Assembly (NCBI GenBank): GCA_002211745.1
Contig: CP022114.1
Span: 310,001 to 374,000 of the forward strand
DNA: 64,000 nt
Origin: Kluyvera genomosp. 3
GTDB lineage: Bacteria > Pseudomonadota > Gammaproteobacteria > Enterobacterales > Enterobacteriaceae
Direction of reading: 5' to 3'
The translations under genes were made by a program, and so were the position numbers. This document shows positions 10,518-19,695 of the stretch, one piece after another (within the stretch, counting starts at the first letter, position 1; each line of letters starts with the position of its first letter). The notes under the pieces are model-generated. The model saw nothing but the letters and a program-made list of their open reading frames with translations, was not told the origin of the DNA and searched no databases.

Positions 10518-12709
10518 CTACTTTCTGCGCAGTAGCCGCAGCGCGTTCAGCGTCACCAGTACGGTTGCGCCGGTATCCGCCAGCACCGCCAGCCACAGCC
10601 CGGTCATGCCCAGCAGCGTGGTGACGAGGAAAATCCCCTTCAGCCCCAGCGCAATGGCGATATTTTGCCGCACGTTGGCGTGAGTGGCGCGCGCCAGGCG
10701 AATCATCTGCACCAGCCCGGTCAGACGGTTGTGGGTGAGCGCAGCGTCGGCGGTTTCCAGCGCCACATCGGTGCCGCTGCCATCGCAATCCCATTGCCGC
10801 TGCCTTCATCGCCGGGCATCGTTGATGCCATCGCCAACCATCGCCAGCGGGCCCTGGACGTTTAGCGCGGTGACTTCTTTCACCTTATCCGCAGGCAGCA
10901 GGTTAGCGCGGTAAGTCATGCCCAGCTCATCGGCAATCGCTTTCGCGGCGCGTGGGTTATCGCCAGTCAGAATCACACCCTGAATGCCCAGTTCGCGCAA
11001 GCCATCAATCGCTTCGCGAGCCTCTTTGCGTACCGTATCGCGCAGCGCCAGAATGCCCAGCAGCGTGTCGTCGCGGGTGACCAGCACAACGGTATTACCC
11101 TCATTTTCTAACTGCTGAATCTGCGCCAGGTGCGCTTCGGCCGGGAATTTGCCTGCGGCGCAGATAACGATGCGCTGACCCTCTACTTCCGCTTCAATGC
11201 CCGAGCCACCAGCGTTCGCTGCGCGGTTGCCTGCGGGATGGCCAAATTCCGCTGTTGCGCCTCACGCACCACCGCCTGTGCCAGCGGATGCGTGGAGCCT
11301 TGCTCTACGGATGCAGCCTGTGCCAGCAGCGCGTCTTCGCTCAGTTCAGCGGTGGCGATAATGGCTGTCACCTGCGGTTTACCGAGGGTCAGCGTGCCGG
11401 TTTTATCAAACGCCATCTGGCGAATCAGGCCAAGTTGCTCCAGCGCCGCGCCGCCCTTAATCAGCGCGCCGTGGCGTGCGGCGGTGGCGAGGCCAGAGGT
11501 AATCGCCGCCGGGGTGGAAATCACCAGCGCGCACGGGCAACCGATTAGCAGCAGGGTCAGCCCTTTGTAGATCCACTCCTCCACGAGGCGGAGAACAACA
11601 GCGGCGGCACCAGCGTGACCAATAGCGCAATCGCCATAATCACCGGGGTATAGATACGGCTGAAGCGGTCGATAAAGCGCTCGATCGGCGCGCGACGCTC
11701 TTCCGCCTCTTCAATCAGACGCAGGATGCGGTCAATCGCGCTGTCACCCGGTTTGGAGATGACGCTCAGTTGCACCAGACGGTCGGCGCTGGTGGCGCCA
11801 GCCGGAACGCTCTCTCCGGCGCTGCGCTCAACGGGAATCGACTCCCCGGTTAATGCGCTTTCGTCAAAGCTGGCGAAGGGGGTGATCAGCTTGCCGTCAG
11901 CCGGCAGGCGGCCCCGGCAGCCACTTCAATGACATCGCCGGGCTGCAAATCTTTCTGCGCCACGGTTTCACGCTGGCCATCGCGCACGCGCACGGCGGTG
12001 TCCGGCTTCAGCGCCATCAGCGCGCTAACGCCCTGACGAGCGCGGTTTGCCGCCCAACCTTCCAGCCGTTCGCCGATTAAAAACAGCAGCAGCACCATCG
12101 CGGCTTCCGCCGTTGCGCCGATAAACAGCGCGCCGATGGCTGCGACGCTCATCAGCGTTTCAATGGCGAACCAACTGCCGCTTTTCATCAGGCGCAGCGC
12201 CTGGCGGGTGATGGGTATAGCCCAACCAGCGTGGTGACGATAAACGCGAGATTGCCGAAGGGGTGATTAAACTGCTCCAGCCCCAGCTGATTGCCATCAT
12301 CACGACCAGCGCAATCAGCGGCAGGTTTTCCTTCAGGCGGGATTCCGGAACCTCGGGCTGCGGCTCATCTTCGCTGCGCAGCGTGTAGCCTGCGGCAGTG
12401 ACCGCTTTTTCCACCTGCGCACGAATATCTTCATCGGCCTCGACCAGCAGTTTTTCGGTGGCAAACAGCACTTTTGCCTGTTTGACTCCGGCAACCTGGC
12501 TTGCGGCCGTCTCTACTTTGCGGGCGCAGGCGGCACAGTCCATGCCGTTGACGACCCAGCTATAGCGTGCCTCCAGCGCGCTTTCTGGCGCGGCTTCAGC
12601 GGTTGCGCACTGGCTGTCACAGCAGCAGTCTTCCTGCGGCTGTGGCGCGGGGCAAGTTTAAATGAGGAGAACTGTGGGCTTTTTTGCCCTGCGTCTCTGG
12701 AGTCGACAT
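10518..12709 (-). CDS. zntA: ZntA, Zn(II)/Cd(II)/Pb(II)-exporting P1B-type ATPase (ten frameshifts)
   Basis: Inner-membrane metal pump. Visible motifs are GMDCAACARKVE (N-terminal metal-binding domain), the CPC membrane motif in IGCPCALVIS, DKTGTLT (phosphorylated Asp), GDNPRAAK and GDGINDAP. Breaks (plus-strand positions) lie at 10780-10781, 10790-10792, 10814-10816, 11206-11207, 11581-11582, 11912-11915, 12213-12215, 12281-12284, 12649-12652 and 12676-12678, each a missing C or G. The reconstructed length of 733 residues matches the family. The start MSTPETQGKKAPQF lies downstream of a canonical ZntR promoter. It has the densest cluster of frameshifts in the window. Confidence 0.93.
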
Positions 12710-12747
12710 TGTATCCTCCGGTTAATGATCGTTGTCTCATTAAGCGC

Positions 12748-12779
12748 AGCATACACTCTGGAGTCGACTCCAGAGTCAA
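12748..12779 (-). promoter_or_regulatory. zntA promoter with ZntR operator
   Basis: A perfect 22-bp palindrome at 12755-12776 (half site ACTCTGGAGTC) lies between a -35 TTGACT (12774-12779, minus strand) and a -10 TATGCT (12748-12753). The spacer is 20 bp, the over-long spacing typical of MerR-family promoters that ZntR untwists when bound to zinc. It is almost identical to the known E. coli zntA operator. Confidence 0.92.
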
Positions 12780-12798
12780 GCAGGAAATTACCGTTGAT

Positions 12799-14089
12799 GC
12801 GCCTAAAGCCTTGCCCAATCGGGTGGGGATATAAGAGCGGTAACTGCGTAACATTCGTTGACCTTCGTCAATATGGCTTACAAGTTTCAGCATATTTTGT
12901 AAGTTCTATGAAACGTGCATATAAATTTCGATTCTACCCAACACCCGATCAGGTTGAGCTTTTGGCTCAAACGTTCGGCTGCGTGCGTTTCGTGTATAAC
13001 AGCATCCTCCGCTGGCGCACTGACGCGTACTATGAGCGACAGGAGAAAATCGGCTATCCTCAAGCCGATAAGCGACTGACAGCCCTGAAAGCCATGCCGG
13101 AATATGCTTTCCTGCGCGATGTTTCAGCCGTGCCGCTCCAGCAAGCCATACGCCACCAACAGGACGCGTTTAAAAACTTCTTCGCCGGACGTGCCGCATA
13201 CCCGGCATTCAAAAGTAAGCGCCATAAACAGGCCGCTACCTTCATGAATACGGCGTTTAAATACTGTGATGGCAAGTTGTACATGGCTAAGAGTGCCGCG
13301 CCGCTGGACGTGCGTTGGAGCCGTGAGCTACCGTCTTCACCATCATCCATTAACATCACCCTCGATGCAGCCGGACGATATTTCGTATCCTGCCTCTGCG
13401 AGTTTGAGCCTGTATCACTGCCGATCACCGCTTCCACGGTCGGCATTGATGTTGGTTTAAAAGATTTGTTCGTCACCGATACCGGATTCAAAAGCGGCAA
13501 TCCCGCCATACCGCTAAATACTCTGCACGCCTGGCGCTACTCCAGCGCCGACTAAGCAAAAAGGCCAGAGGTTCGAAAAACCGCGCCAAAGCCCGCTTAA
13601 AGGTGGCCCGACTCCACGCGAAAATTGCCGATTGCCGCCAGGATGCCTTGCACAAGACCACCCGTAAACTCATTAACGAGAATCAAGTTGTTTGCGTCGA
13701 ATCCCTCAAGGTGAAGAACATGATCCGCAACCCGTCGCTGTCCAAAGCGATAGCAGACGCGAGCTGGAGCGAACTTGTGCGCCAGCTCCAGTACAAAGGC
13801 GAATGGGCTGGGCGGTCAGTGGTAGCCATTGACCCGTTTTTTCCGTCCTCAAAACGCTGTAGCTGTTGCGGTTTCACCATGCAAAAAATGCCGCTGGATG
13901 TTCGAAAATGGCACTGCCCGGAATGCGGCGCAGACCATGATCGGGACATTAACGCGGCAAGGAATATAAAAGCTGCCGGGCTGGCAGTGTTAGCCCACGG
14001 AGCGACTGTAAATCCTTAACGCCATCACTGGCGCTAAGGTAGGTTGCGTTGAAGTGGGAATCCTCGCCGTTTAAGGCGGGAGCAGTCAA
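12799..14089 (+). mobile_element. Solo IS200/IS605-superfamily (IS1341-type) element with tnpB only
   Basis: The element carries tnpB but no tnpA transposase. The right end is well marked: after the tnpB stop come a 26-nt hairpin (14014-14039), then a CCTCGCC...GGCGGG hairpin (14062-14080), then GAGCAGTCAA, a terminal sequence common in this group. The left end is less certain. An imperfect hairpin CCTTGCCC-AATC-GGGTGGGG sits at 12809-12828, and the pentamer TTGAT at 12794-12798 would be a plausible target/TAM, putting the left boundary at about 12799. It is inserted between the zntA promoter and yhhN. Confidence 0.65.
12908..14019 (+). CDS. tnpB: TnpB, RNA-guided RuvC-like endonuclease of an IS200/IS605 element (one frameshift)
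   Basis: 370 residues once one C is restored in 13502-13504 (GNPRHTAKYSARLALLQRRL). The N-terminus MKRAYKFRFYPTPDQ is typical of OrfB. The RuvC-like catalytic triad looks intact: Asp181 in VGIDVGLKDLF, Glu265 in VVCVESLKVKNM and Asp347 in HDRDINAARNI. A zinc finger is formed by Cys318/Cys321 and Cys337/Cys340. TnpB proteins are known to be omega-RNA-guided DNA nucleases that favour retention of the transposon. I chose the ATG at 12908 because an in-frame extension back to 12662 would run through the zntA promoter. No tnpA is nearby. Confidence 0.88.
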
Positions 14090-14109
14090 AGATAAAGCCC
14101 GCGAACGAT
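13930..14109 (+). ncRNA. Presumptive omega (reRNA) guide RNA of the TnpB element
   Basis: By analogy with characterised TnpB systems, the RNA would comprise the tnpB 3' end and right-end hairpins (14014-14039 and 14062-14080), finishing at TCAA (14086-14089). The guide of about 16-20 nt would be the flanking DNA from 14090, AGATAAAGCCCGCGAAC, which is the antisense of the last codons of yhhN. The 5' limit is a guess, and no promoter was identified. Confidence 0.45.
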
Positions 14110-14712
14110 AAAGAAGTGCCCGGCAAAGTAACAGGCGGCGTAGATCGCCGTATCGGCGCGGAAGCGGCGACGATAGTGGCTCACCTGCCAGACGATGTTG
14201 CCGATAAGCAGCAGCGCCGCGCCGACGAAGCCGGACAGGGCGGTATCGGTTGGCCGCAGGAACCATTGCTCGCCCGCGACCCACACCATCACCAGCGTCA
14301 TGCCGATAAAGGCCAGCACCGGCAGGCGCATCTCTTCCAGCCGCGTCCAGATAACCGCCACCCACAGCGCGCCAATCACCAGCAGTACAACCGGCAGCGG
14401 CCAGAAGAAGGTGAAGGTGAGCTGGCTCGTAAACCAGATGGTATACAGCAGGTGGGAGAGGAAGAATGCTCCCACGGCGTACAGCATGCGCTGGCGCGGT
14501 AGCTGGGTTAACGCATCGCCGACCAGCGCGGCGCACAGGCCTGCCAGCACCAGGTAGCTGATGGCGTTAAACATCGGCGCCTGCCAGGCGAGAAACAAGA
14601 GTAAAATGAGTGTGATAGGTTTAAACACCCAGCGTTGCCAGGTGGGGCCACGGTAGGCGGCATCGACATAGAGCCAGCCGGAGAAGAATACGGCGATGAA
14701 CGACCAAAGCAT
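14086..14712 (-). CDS. yhhN: YhhN, TMEM86/lysoplasmalogenase-like membrane protein
   Basis: 208 residues, intact, with about eight hydrophobic segments. Members of this family include eukaryotic lysoplasmalogenases; the function in enterobacteria is not settled. The protein ends ...VRGLYL, as in E. coli. Its TGA stop (14086-14088, minus strand) lies within the terminal TCAA of the IS element, so the insertion sits exactly at the 3' end of the gene and supplies the stop. In E. coli it lies just upstream of zntA on the same strand. Here the element separates them. Confidence 0.9.
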   Translation of the reverse strand: MLWSFIAVFFSGWLYVDAAYRGPTWQRWVFKPITLILLLFLAWQAPMFNAISYLVLAGLCAALVGDALTQLPRQRMLYAVGAFFLSHLLYTIWFTSQLTFTFFWPLPVVLLVIGALWVAVIWTRLEEMRLPVLAFIGMTLVMVWVAGEQWFLRPTDTALSGFVGAALLLIGNIVWQVSHYRRRFRADTAIYAACYFAGHFFIVRGLYL

Positions 14713-14853
14713 ATTAAGTCCCTGTATCTGTTATCATTAATGGGTACTGTGTAGCCAGTCTTGAATGTCCAGTGTAGTAGTGTGGATGACCAGATGACAA
14801 TGGCTGACCGCGCCCTTTACTATGATTTGCGTAAATTCTTAAGAGAACCTGAA

Positions 14854-15213
14854 ATGAGCAAAATGCCTCTTTTTTTCATCGTGGTGGTGGCCGTCATCGT
14901 GGTTGCAGCATCGTTTCGCTACGTGCAGCAACGACGCGAGAAGATGGACAACGACGCCGCGCCGCTGATGCAAAAGCGAGTGGTGGTGAGCAATAAGCGC
15001 GAGAAGGTACTGAATGACCGTCGTTCACGTCAGCAGACGGTGACGCCCGCGGGCAGCGAGATGCGCTATGACGTGAGCTTTAAGCCGGAGCAGGGCGGGC
15101 TGGAGGTGAGCTTTCGCGTCGAGGCGGCGCAGTATCATCAGCTGACGGTGGGCGACAAAGGCACGCTGAGCTACAAAGGCTCGCGTTTCGTTGAGTTTAA
15201 GGCAGACCAGTAA
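14854..15213 (+). CDS. yhhM: YhhM, DUF2500 family membrane-anchored protein
   Basis: 119 residues from MSKMPLFFIVVV, chosen over an upstream in-frame ATG at 14761 because it matches the E. coli start and follows AAGAGA. One N-terminal membrane segment (residues ~5-20) is followed by a soluble domain with NKREKVLNDRRSRQQ and LTVGDKGTLSYKGSRF. Function unknown. It is divergent from yhhN and convergent with yhhL. Confidence 0.9.
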   Translation: MSKMPLFFIVVVAVIVVAASFRYVQQRREKMDNDAAPLMQKRVVVSNKREKVLNDRRSRQQTVTPAGSEMRYDVSFKPEQGGLEVSFRVEAAQYHQLTVGDKGTLSYKGSRFVEFKADQ

Positions 15214-15217
15214 AACG

Positions 15218-15240
15218 CGGCCTGGTACATGACCAGGCCG
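15218..15240. terminator. Hairpin between yhhM and yhhL
   Basis: Perfect 9-bp inverted repeat CGGCCTGGT / ACCAGGCCG with a 5-nt loop directly after the yhhM stop, between convergent genes. Preceded on the plus strand by TAAAA, so it could serve as a minus-strand terminator for yhhL/rsmD and as a plus-strand 3' stabiliser. Confidence 0.6.
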
Positions 15241-15247
15241 GCTGTCG

Positions 15248-15526
15248 TTACTTTTTCTTCAGGCTGGCGCCGATTTTCTTCTGCCACACCAGCAGTTCAA
15301 ACACGCCAAACAGGAAGATGCGAATTTGTTCTCCGCGCGTCATCTGCGGGCCGTCTTTCGGCAGCGTGGATTTCAGCAACGCCATCTGCATACCGTGCAT
15401 CAGCACCATGAAGATCAGCGCGACGTTGACGAAAATATTCAGCGGACGCGGGAACGGGTGGAACAGGTTCAATAGCAGAAATGCCCACACGCACAGCATC
15501 AACAAACGACCCAGATTAATCAGCAT
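15248..15526 (-). CDS. yhhL: YhhL, DUF1145 family small membrane protein
   Basis: 92 residues from MLINLGRLLML; a GGAGAAAAGG ribosome site precedes this ATG. Two hydrophobic segments are separated by HPFPRPLNIF, with a lysine-rich C-terminus. Function unknown. It overlaps the end of rsmD by 11 bp and is probably co-transcribed with it, as in E. coli. Confidence 0.9.
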   Translation of the reverse strand: MLINLGRLLMLCVWAFLLLNLFHPFPRPLNIFVNVALIFMVLMHGMQMALLKSTLPKDGPQMTRGEQIRIFLFGVFELLVWQKKIGASLKKK

Positions 15527-16111
15527 CCTTTTCTCCCTGTACTTCACGTTGGTAGAGACGATAAGCCACCTGACCGGCGATTTTTTCCCGATGCAGATCC
15601 CAACTGGCGGGCACCGGCGGCAGGCCGTTTTCGACTTCGCTTTCGACGTAGATTAACGCGTCACTAGCCAGCCAGCCATTGCTCTCCAGCAAGTGTAACG
15701 TCTCTTCCAGTAATCCCTTACGGAACGGCGGATCGACAAACACAATATCGTGCGGCGTACCGGTCTGGTTGAGGAATGCGAGCGTATTCGTATTCACCAC
15801 TTTTCCGTGCGTCGCTTTTAGCGTGGCGAGATTCTTTTGCAGTTGCTGAGCGACCTGACGCTCCATCTCAAGCAGCGTGGCGCTACCCGCGTAGCGAGAG
15901 AGTGCTTCCAGCCCAGCGCGCCGCTGCCGGCAAAGCAGTCCAGGCAACGGGCATCGACCATCGACGGCGCCAGCCAGTTGAATAAGGTTTCGCGCACCCG
16001 GTCAGTCGTGGGGCGCAGTCCCGGACTATCAGGAACAGGGAGTTTACGGCCTCGCCATTGCCCGCCAATAATGCGGATCTGGCCACTGCCGCCGGAAGTT
16101 GGTTTTTTCAT
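15516..16111 (-). CDS. rsmD: RsmD, 16S rRNA m2G966 methyltransferase (frameshift)
   Basis: SAM-dependent methyltransferase that modifies G966 of 16S rRNA during 30S assembly. The N-terminal part has IRIIGGQWRGRKLP and DCFAGSGALG (SAM-binding motif I). The C-terminal part has DIVFVDPPFRKGLLEE, the catalytic DPPF motif. The two are in different frames, broken at plus-strand 15912-15914 (GALGLEALSRYA needs GGGG). Reconstructed length is 198 residues, as in E. coli. Transcribed divergently from ftsY. Confidence 0.93.
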
Positions 16112-16289
16112 TTGCTTGCTCTGGTCGCTCTTTCGGCCTGCTATTCTAGCGATCTGCTCTGCCGGGTGAAAGCGGTGAAGCCAGGGAAGTTAAGTGATAG
16201 ACTAAGCGACTAATTTCATCATTATTTTAGCCTTCGCGTCGATTATGGCGAAGTGGCGCCATCAAAAACAGCGGGGAGTGTGGTTGCAA

Positions 16290-17849
16290 ATGGCAAAAGA
16301 AAAAAAACGTGGCTTTTTTTCCTGGCTGGGCTTTGGGCAGAAAGAACAGGAACAGGTTGTTGAATCAGAAGAAAAAATTGAGTCTCAGCCGGTAGAGGAA
16401 ACGCCTGCTGTCGAGCCGGAAATCATCGCAGAAGAGACCCCGGTCGTTGAAGACGCCCATACGATTGCCGAGAGTGAAGCTTTCGCGGCTGAAGTCGTGG
16501 AAGTGACCGAGCAGGTTGCGGAAAGCGAAAAAGCACAGCCGGAAGCGGTTGAGGAAATCGAGCTGGTTGTTGAAGCGCAGCCGGAAGTGGTCGAAGAAAT
16601 CGAGCCGGTTGTTGAAGCACAGCCGGAAGTGGTCGAAGAAATCGAGCCGGTTGTTGAAGCTCAGCCGGAAGTGGTCGAAGAAATCGAGCCGGTTGTTGAA
16701 GCACAACCGGAAGAGGTCGAAGAAATTGAGCCGGTTGTTGCAGAACAACCGGAAGTGGTCGAGGAGACCCCTTCGGAGCAGGATGAAGCGATTGAACCTG
16801 AGCTGACCGACGAAGAGCTGGAAGCGCAGGCGCTGGCAACGCCGTCCGAAAACGAAATCGTCGAAGAAGAAGCGTCGGTAGAAGACGTGCCTGCCGACGA
16901 CGCTCAGCAGGAACAGGAAAAGCCGACCAAAGAAGGCTTCTTCGCGCGCCTGAAACGCAGCCTGCTGAAAACGAAAGAAAATCTCGGTTCCGGATTTATC
17001 AGTCTGTTCCGCGGCAAGAAAATCGACGACGATCTGTTTGAAGAGCTGGAAGAACAGCTGCTGATTGCCGACGTCGGTGTGGAAACCACCCGTAAGATCA
17101 TCAGCAGCCTGACCGATACCGCCAGCCGTAAACAGCTGCGCGACGCGGAAGCGCTGTACGGCCTGCTGAAAGACGAAATGGGTGAAATTCTCGCAAAAGT
17201 GGATGAACCGCTTAATATTGAAGGCAAAACGCCATTCGTTATTTTGATGGTCGGCGTCAACGGCGTGGGGAAAACCACGACCATTGGCAAACTGGCGCGT
17301 CAGTTCGAACAGCAGGGTAAAAGCGTGATGCTGGCGGCGGGCGATACCTTCCGCGCGGCGGCGGTTGAGCAGCTGCAGGTTTGGGGCCAGCGTAACAACA
17401 TTCCGGTGATTGCGCAGCACACCGGCGCAGATTCTGCTTCGGTCATTTTCGATGCTATCCAGGCGGCAAAAGCGCGTAACGTCGATGTACTGATCGCTGA
17501 TACCGCCGGGCGTTTGCAGAACAAATCGCACCTGATGGAAGAGTTGAAGAAAATTGTCCGCGTGATGAAGAAACTCGACGTTGATGCGCCGCACGAAGTG
17601 ATGCTGACCATTGACGCCAGCACCGGGCAGAACGCGATCAGCCAGGCCAAACTGTTCCATGAAGCGGTCGGCCTGACCGGCATTACGTTGACTAAACTCG
17701 ACGGTACCGCCAAAGGCGGGGTGATATTCTCCGTGGCGGATCAGTTCGGCATTCCGATTCGTTATATCGGCGTCGGCGAGCGTATAGAGGACTTACGTCC
17801 GTTTAAAGCGGGCGATTTTATTGAGGCACTTTTTGCCCGAGAGGACTAA
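16290..17849 (+). CDS. ftsY: FtsY, signal recognition particle receptor GTPase
   Basis: 519 residues, intact, from MAKEKKRGFFSWLGFGQ. The N-terminal A domain (to ~residue 215) is very acidic and contains five tandem 14-residue repeats. It is followed by the N domain and the SRP-type GTPase G domain with GVNGVGKTTTIGK (G1), DTAGRLQNK (G3) and TKLDGTAKGG (G4). FtsY receives SRP-ribosome complexes at the inner membrane and docks them on SecYEG. It is essential. It is followed after 2 bp by ftsE. Confidence 0.97.
   Translation: MAKEKKRGFFSWLGFGQKEQEQVVESEEKIESQPVEETPAVEPEIIAEETPVVEDAHTIAESEAFAAEVVEVTEQVAESEKAQPEAVEEIELVVEAQPEVVEEIEPVVEAQPEVVEEIEPVVEAQPEVVEEIEPVVEAQPEEVEEIEPVVAEQPEVVEETPSEQDEAIEPELTDEELEAQALATPSENEIVEEEASVEDVPADDAQQEQEKPTKEGFFARLKRSLLKTKENLGSGFISLFRGKKIDDDLFEELEEQLLIADVGVETTRKIISSLTDTASRKQLRDAEALYGLLKDEMGEILAKVDEPLNIEGKTPFVILMVGVNGVGKTTTIGKLARQFEQQGKSVMLAAGDTFRAAAVEQLQVWGQRNNIPVIAQHTGADSASVIFDAIQAAKARNVDVLIADTAGRLQNKSHLMEELKKIVRVMKKLDVDAPHEVMLTIDASTGQNAISQAKLFHEAVGLTGITLTKLDGTAKGGVIFSVADQFGIPIRYIGVGERIEDLRPFKAGDFIEALFARED
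16533..16742 (+). repeat. Five tandem 42-bp repeats in the FtsY acidic domain
   Basis: Units start at 16533, 16575, 16617, 16659 and 16701, with a partial sixth to ~16766. Each encodes AQPEVVEEIEPVVE or a near variant. Units 2-4 are almost identical at DNA level, differing mainly at one wobble base. This indicates recent slippage expansion within a coding region. Confidence 0.9.
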
Positions 17850-17851
17850 CA

Positions 17852-18520
17852 ATGATTCGCTTTGAACACGTCAGCAAAGCCTATCTCGGCGGGAGACAAG
17901 CGCTGCAGGGCGTCACTTTCCACCTGCAGCCGGGCGAGATGGCATTTCTGACCGGCCACTCCGGCGCGGGTAAAAGTACCCTGCTGAAGCTTATCTGTGG
18001 GATTGAACGGCCAAGCGCCGGGAAAATCTTCTTCGGCGGCCATGATATCAGCCGCCTGAAGAACCGTGAGGTGCCGTTCCTGCGTCGCCAGATCGGCATG
18101 ATTTTCCAGGATCACCATCTGCTGATGGACCGCACCGTTTTCGATAATGTGGCGATCCCTCTGATTATTGCTGGCGCGAGCGCGGACGATATCCGCCGCC
18201 GCGTGTCGGCGGCGCTGGATAAAGTGGGGCTGCTGGATAAGGCGAAGAACTTCCCGATTCAGCTCTCCGGCGGTGAACAACAACGTGTCGGTATTGCCCG
18301 TGCGGTGGTGAACAAGCCTGCGGTACTGCTGGCGGATGAACCAACCGGTAACCTGGATAATGCGCTGTCGGAAGGCATTCTGCGACTGTTCGAAGAGTTT
18401 AACCGCGTTGGGGTGACCGTCCTGATGGCGACGCACGATATTGGGCTGATCTCCAGTCGTTCCTATCGCATGCTGACGCTGAGCGACGGCCATCTGCATG
18501 GAGGCCTGATGAATGAATAA
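17852..18520 (+). CDS. ftsE: FtsE, ABC ATPase of the FtsEX divisome complex
   Basis: 222 residues, intact. It has Walker [10 protein letters not shown] (~residues 35-43), signature [14 protein letters not shown] and Walker [13 protein letters not shown]. FtsE couples ATP hydrolysis through FtsX to activation of the periplasmic amidase regulator EnvC during septation. It is 2 bp after ftsY and overlaps ftsX by 8 bp, the conserved ftsYEX operon. Confidence 0.97.
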   Translation: MIRFEHVSKAYLGGRQALQGVTFHLQPGEMAFLTGHSGAGKSTLLKLICGIERPSAGKIFFGGHDISRLKNREVPFLRRQIGMIFQDHHLLMDRTVFDNVAIPLIIAGASADDIRRRVSAALDKVGLLDKAKNFPIQLSGGEQQRVGIARAVVNKPAVLLADEPTGNLDNALSEGILRLFEEFNRVGVTVLMATHDIGLISSRSYRMLTLSDGHLHGGLMNE

Positions 18521-19567
18521 GCGCGATGCCATCAACCAGATTCGCCAGTTTGGCGGGCGACTGGACAGGATTCGCCAATCAGTCGGTAAAGGCGGCGATA
18601 ACCGCAACGCGCCGAAACGGCCGAAGCCTGCGACAAAGCCGAATTCACGCAAAACCAACGTGTTCAACGAACAGGTGCGCTATGCGTGGCAGGGTGCGTT
18701 ACAGGACCTGAAAAGCAAACCGTTCGCCACCTTCCTGACGGTGATGGTGATTGCTATCTCCCTGACGCTGCCGAGCGTCTGCTACATGGTGTACAAAAAC
18801 GTCAATACGGCGGCGTCACAGTACTACCCGTCGCCGCAGATCACCGTCTATCTGGAAAAAACGCTGGATGACGATGCGGCCGCGAAGGTGGTGGGCCAAC
18901 TTCAGGCCGAGCAGGGCGTGGATAAGGTGAACTACCTTTCCCGCGATGAGGCGCTGGGTGAATTCCGCAACTGGTCAGGCTTTGGCGGCGCGCTGGATAT
19001 GCTGGAAGAGAACCCGTTGCCCGCCGTGGCGGTGGTGATTCCGAAAATTGACTTCCAGACCACCGACGCGCTGAACACGCTGCGTGACCGGGTATCCCAG
19101 ATTCAGGGCGTTAACGAAGTGCGGATGGACGACAGCTGGTTTGCCCGTCTGGCCTCGATTACCGGGCTGGTGGGACGCGTGGCGGCGATGATTGGCGTGC
19201 TGATGGTGGCGGCGGTATTCCTCGTCATCGGTAACAGCGTGCGCCTGAGCATTTTTGCCCGTCGTGATACCATCAACGTGCAGAAGCTGATTGGCGCGAC
19301 CGACGGTTTTATCCTGCGGCCGTTCCTGTACGGCGGAGCGCTGCTGGGCTTTGCCGGCGCGTTTCTGTCGCTGATTCTGTCGGAGATTCTGGTGATGCGT
19401 TTGTCATCGGCGGTCACCGAAGTGGCGCGGGTTTTCGGCACCCAGTTTGAACTGAGCGGCCTGTCGTTTGACGAGTGTCTGCTGCTGCTGCTGCTGTGCT
19501 CGATGATTGGTTGGGTGGCAGCCTGGCTTGCCACGGTACAACATTTACGTCACTTTACCCCGACTAA
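18513..19567 (+). CDS. ftsX: FtsX, membrane subunit of the FtsEX divisome complex (frameshift at last codons)
   Basis: Four-helix FtsX with a large periplasmic loop, starting [15 protein letters not shown]. Homology to E. coli FtsX is continuous up to [10 protein letters not shown]. The printed frame then runs on through the rpoH promoter region to 19676. Restoring one G in CCCCG at 19558-19562 gives HFTPD and TAA 19565-19567 (351 residues, the normal length), which I prefer. If the long form were real it would be a 35-residue extension with no family precedent. Confidence 0.9.
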
Positions 19568-19587
19568 AAAAGTTCTGTTATACTCTT

Positions 19588-19615
19588 CCCCTGCGACGAC
19601 TTCCGTTCGCAGGGG
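19588..19615 (+). terminator. Hairpin downstream of ftsX / rpoH leader
   Basis: 9-bp perfect stem CCCCTGCGA / TCGCAGGGG with a 10-nt loop, 20 bp after the ftsX stop. No T run follows, so it may be an attenuator, a transcript stabiliser or part of the upstream rpoH leader. Confidence 0.45.
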
Positions 19616-19695
19616 ATGTGTTTTCAACCCCATCTTTCTGCCCTCGCAACTATCGCGTGTCACATTTTGTGCGTAATTTATTCACACTGTTGCAC

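Noticed and set aside
12662-12907. In-frame N-terminal extension of tnpB by 82 codons
   Set aside because: It would run through the zntA promoter and ZntR operator; the TnpB family starts at MKRAYKFRFYP.
16533-16766. Regular repeats resembling a CRISPR array
   Set aside because: Units are contiguous 42-bp in-frame codons with no spacers; they encode the FtsY acidic domain.
16365-17660. Long minus-strand frame opposite ftsY with Phe/Asp-rich repeats
   Set aside because: It is the complement of the ftsY acidic repeats and GTPase domain; no ribosome site or known fold.
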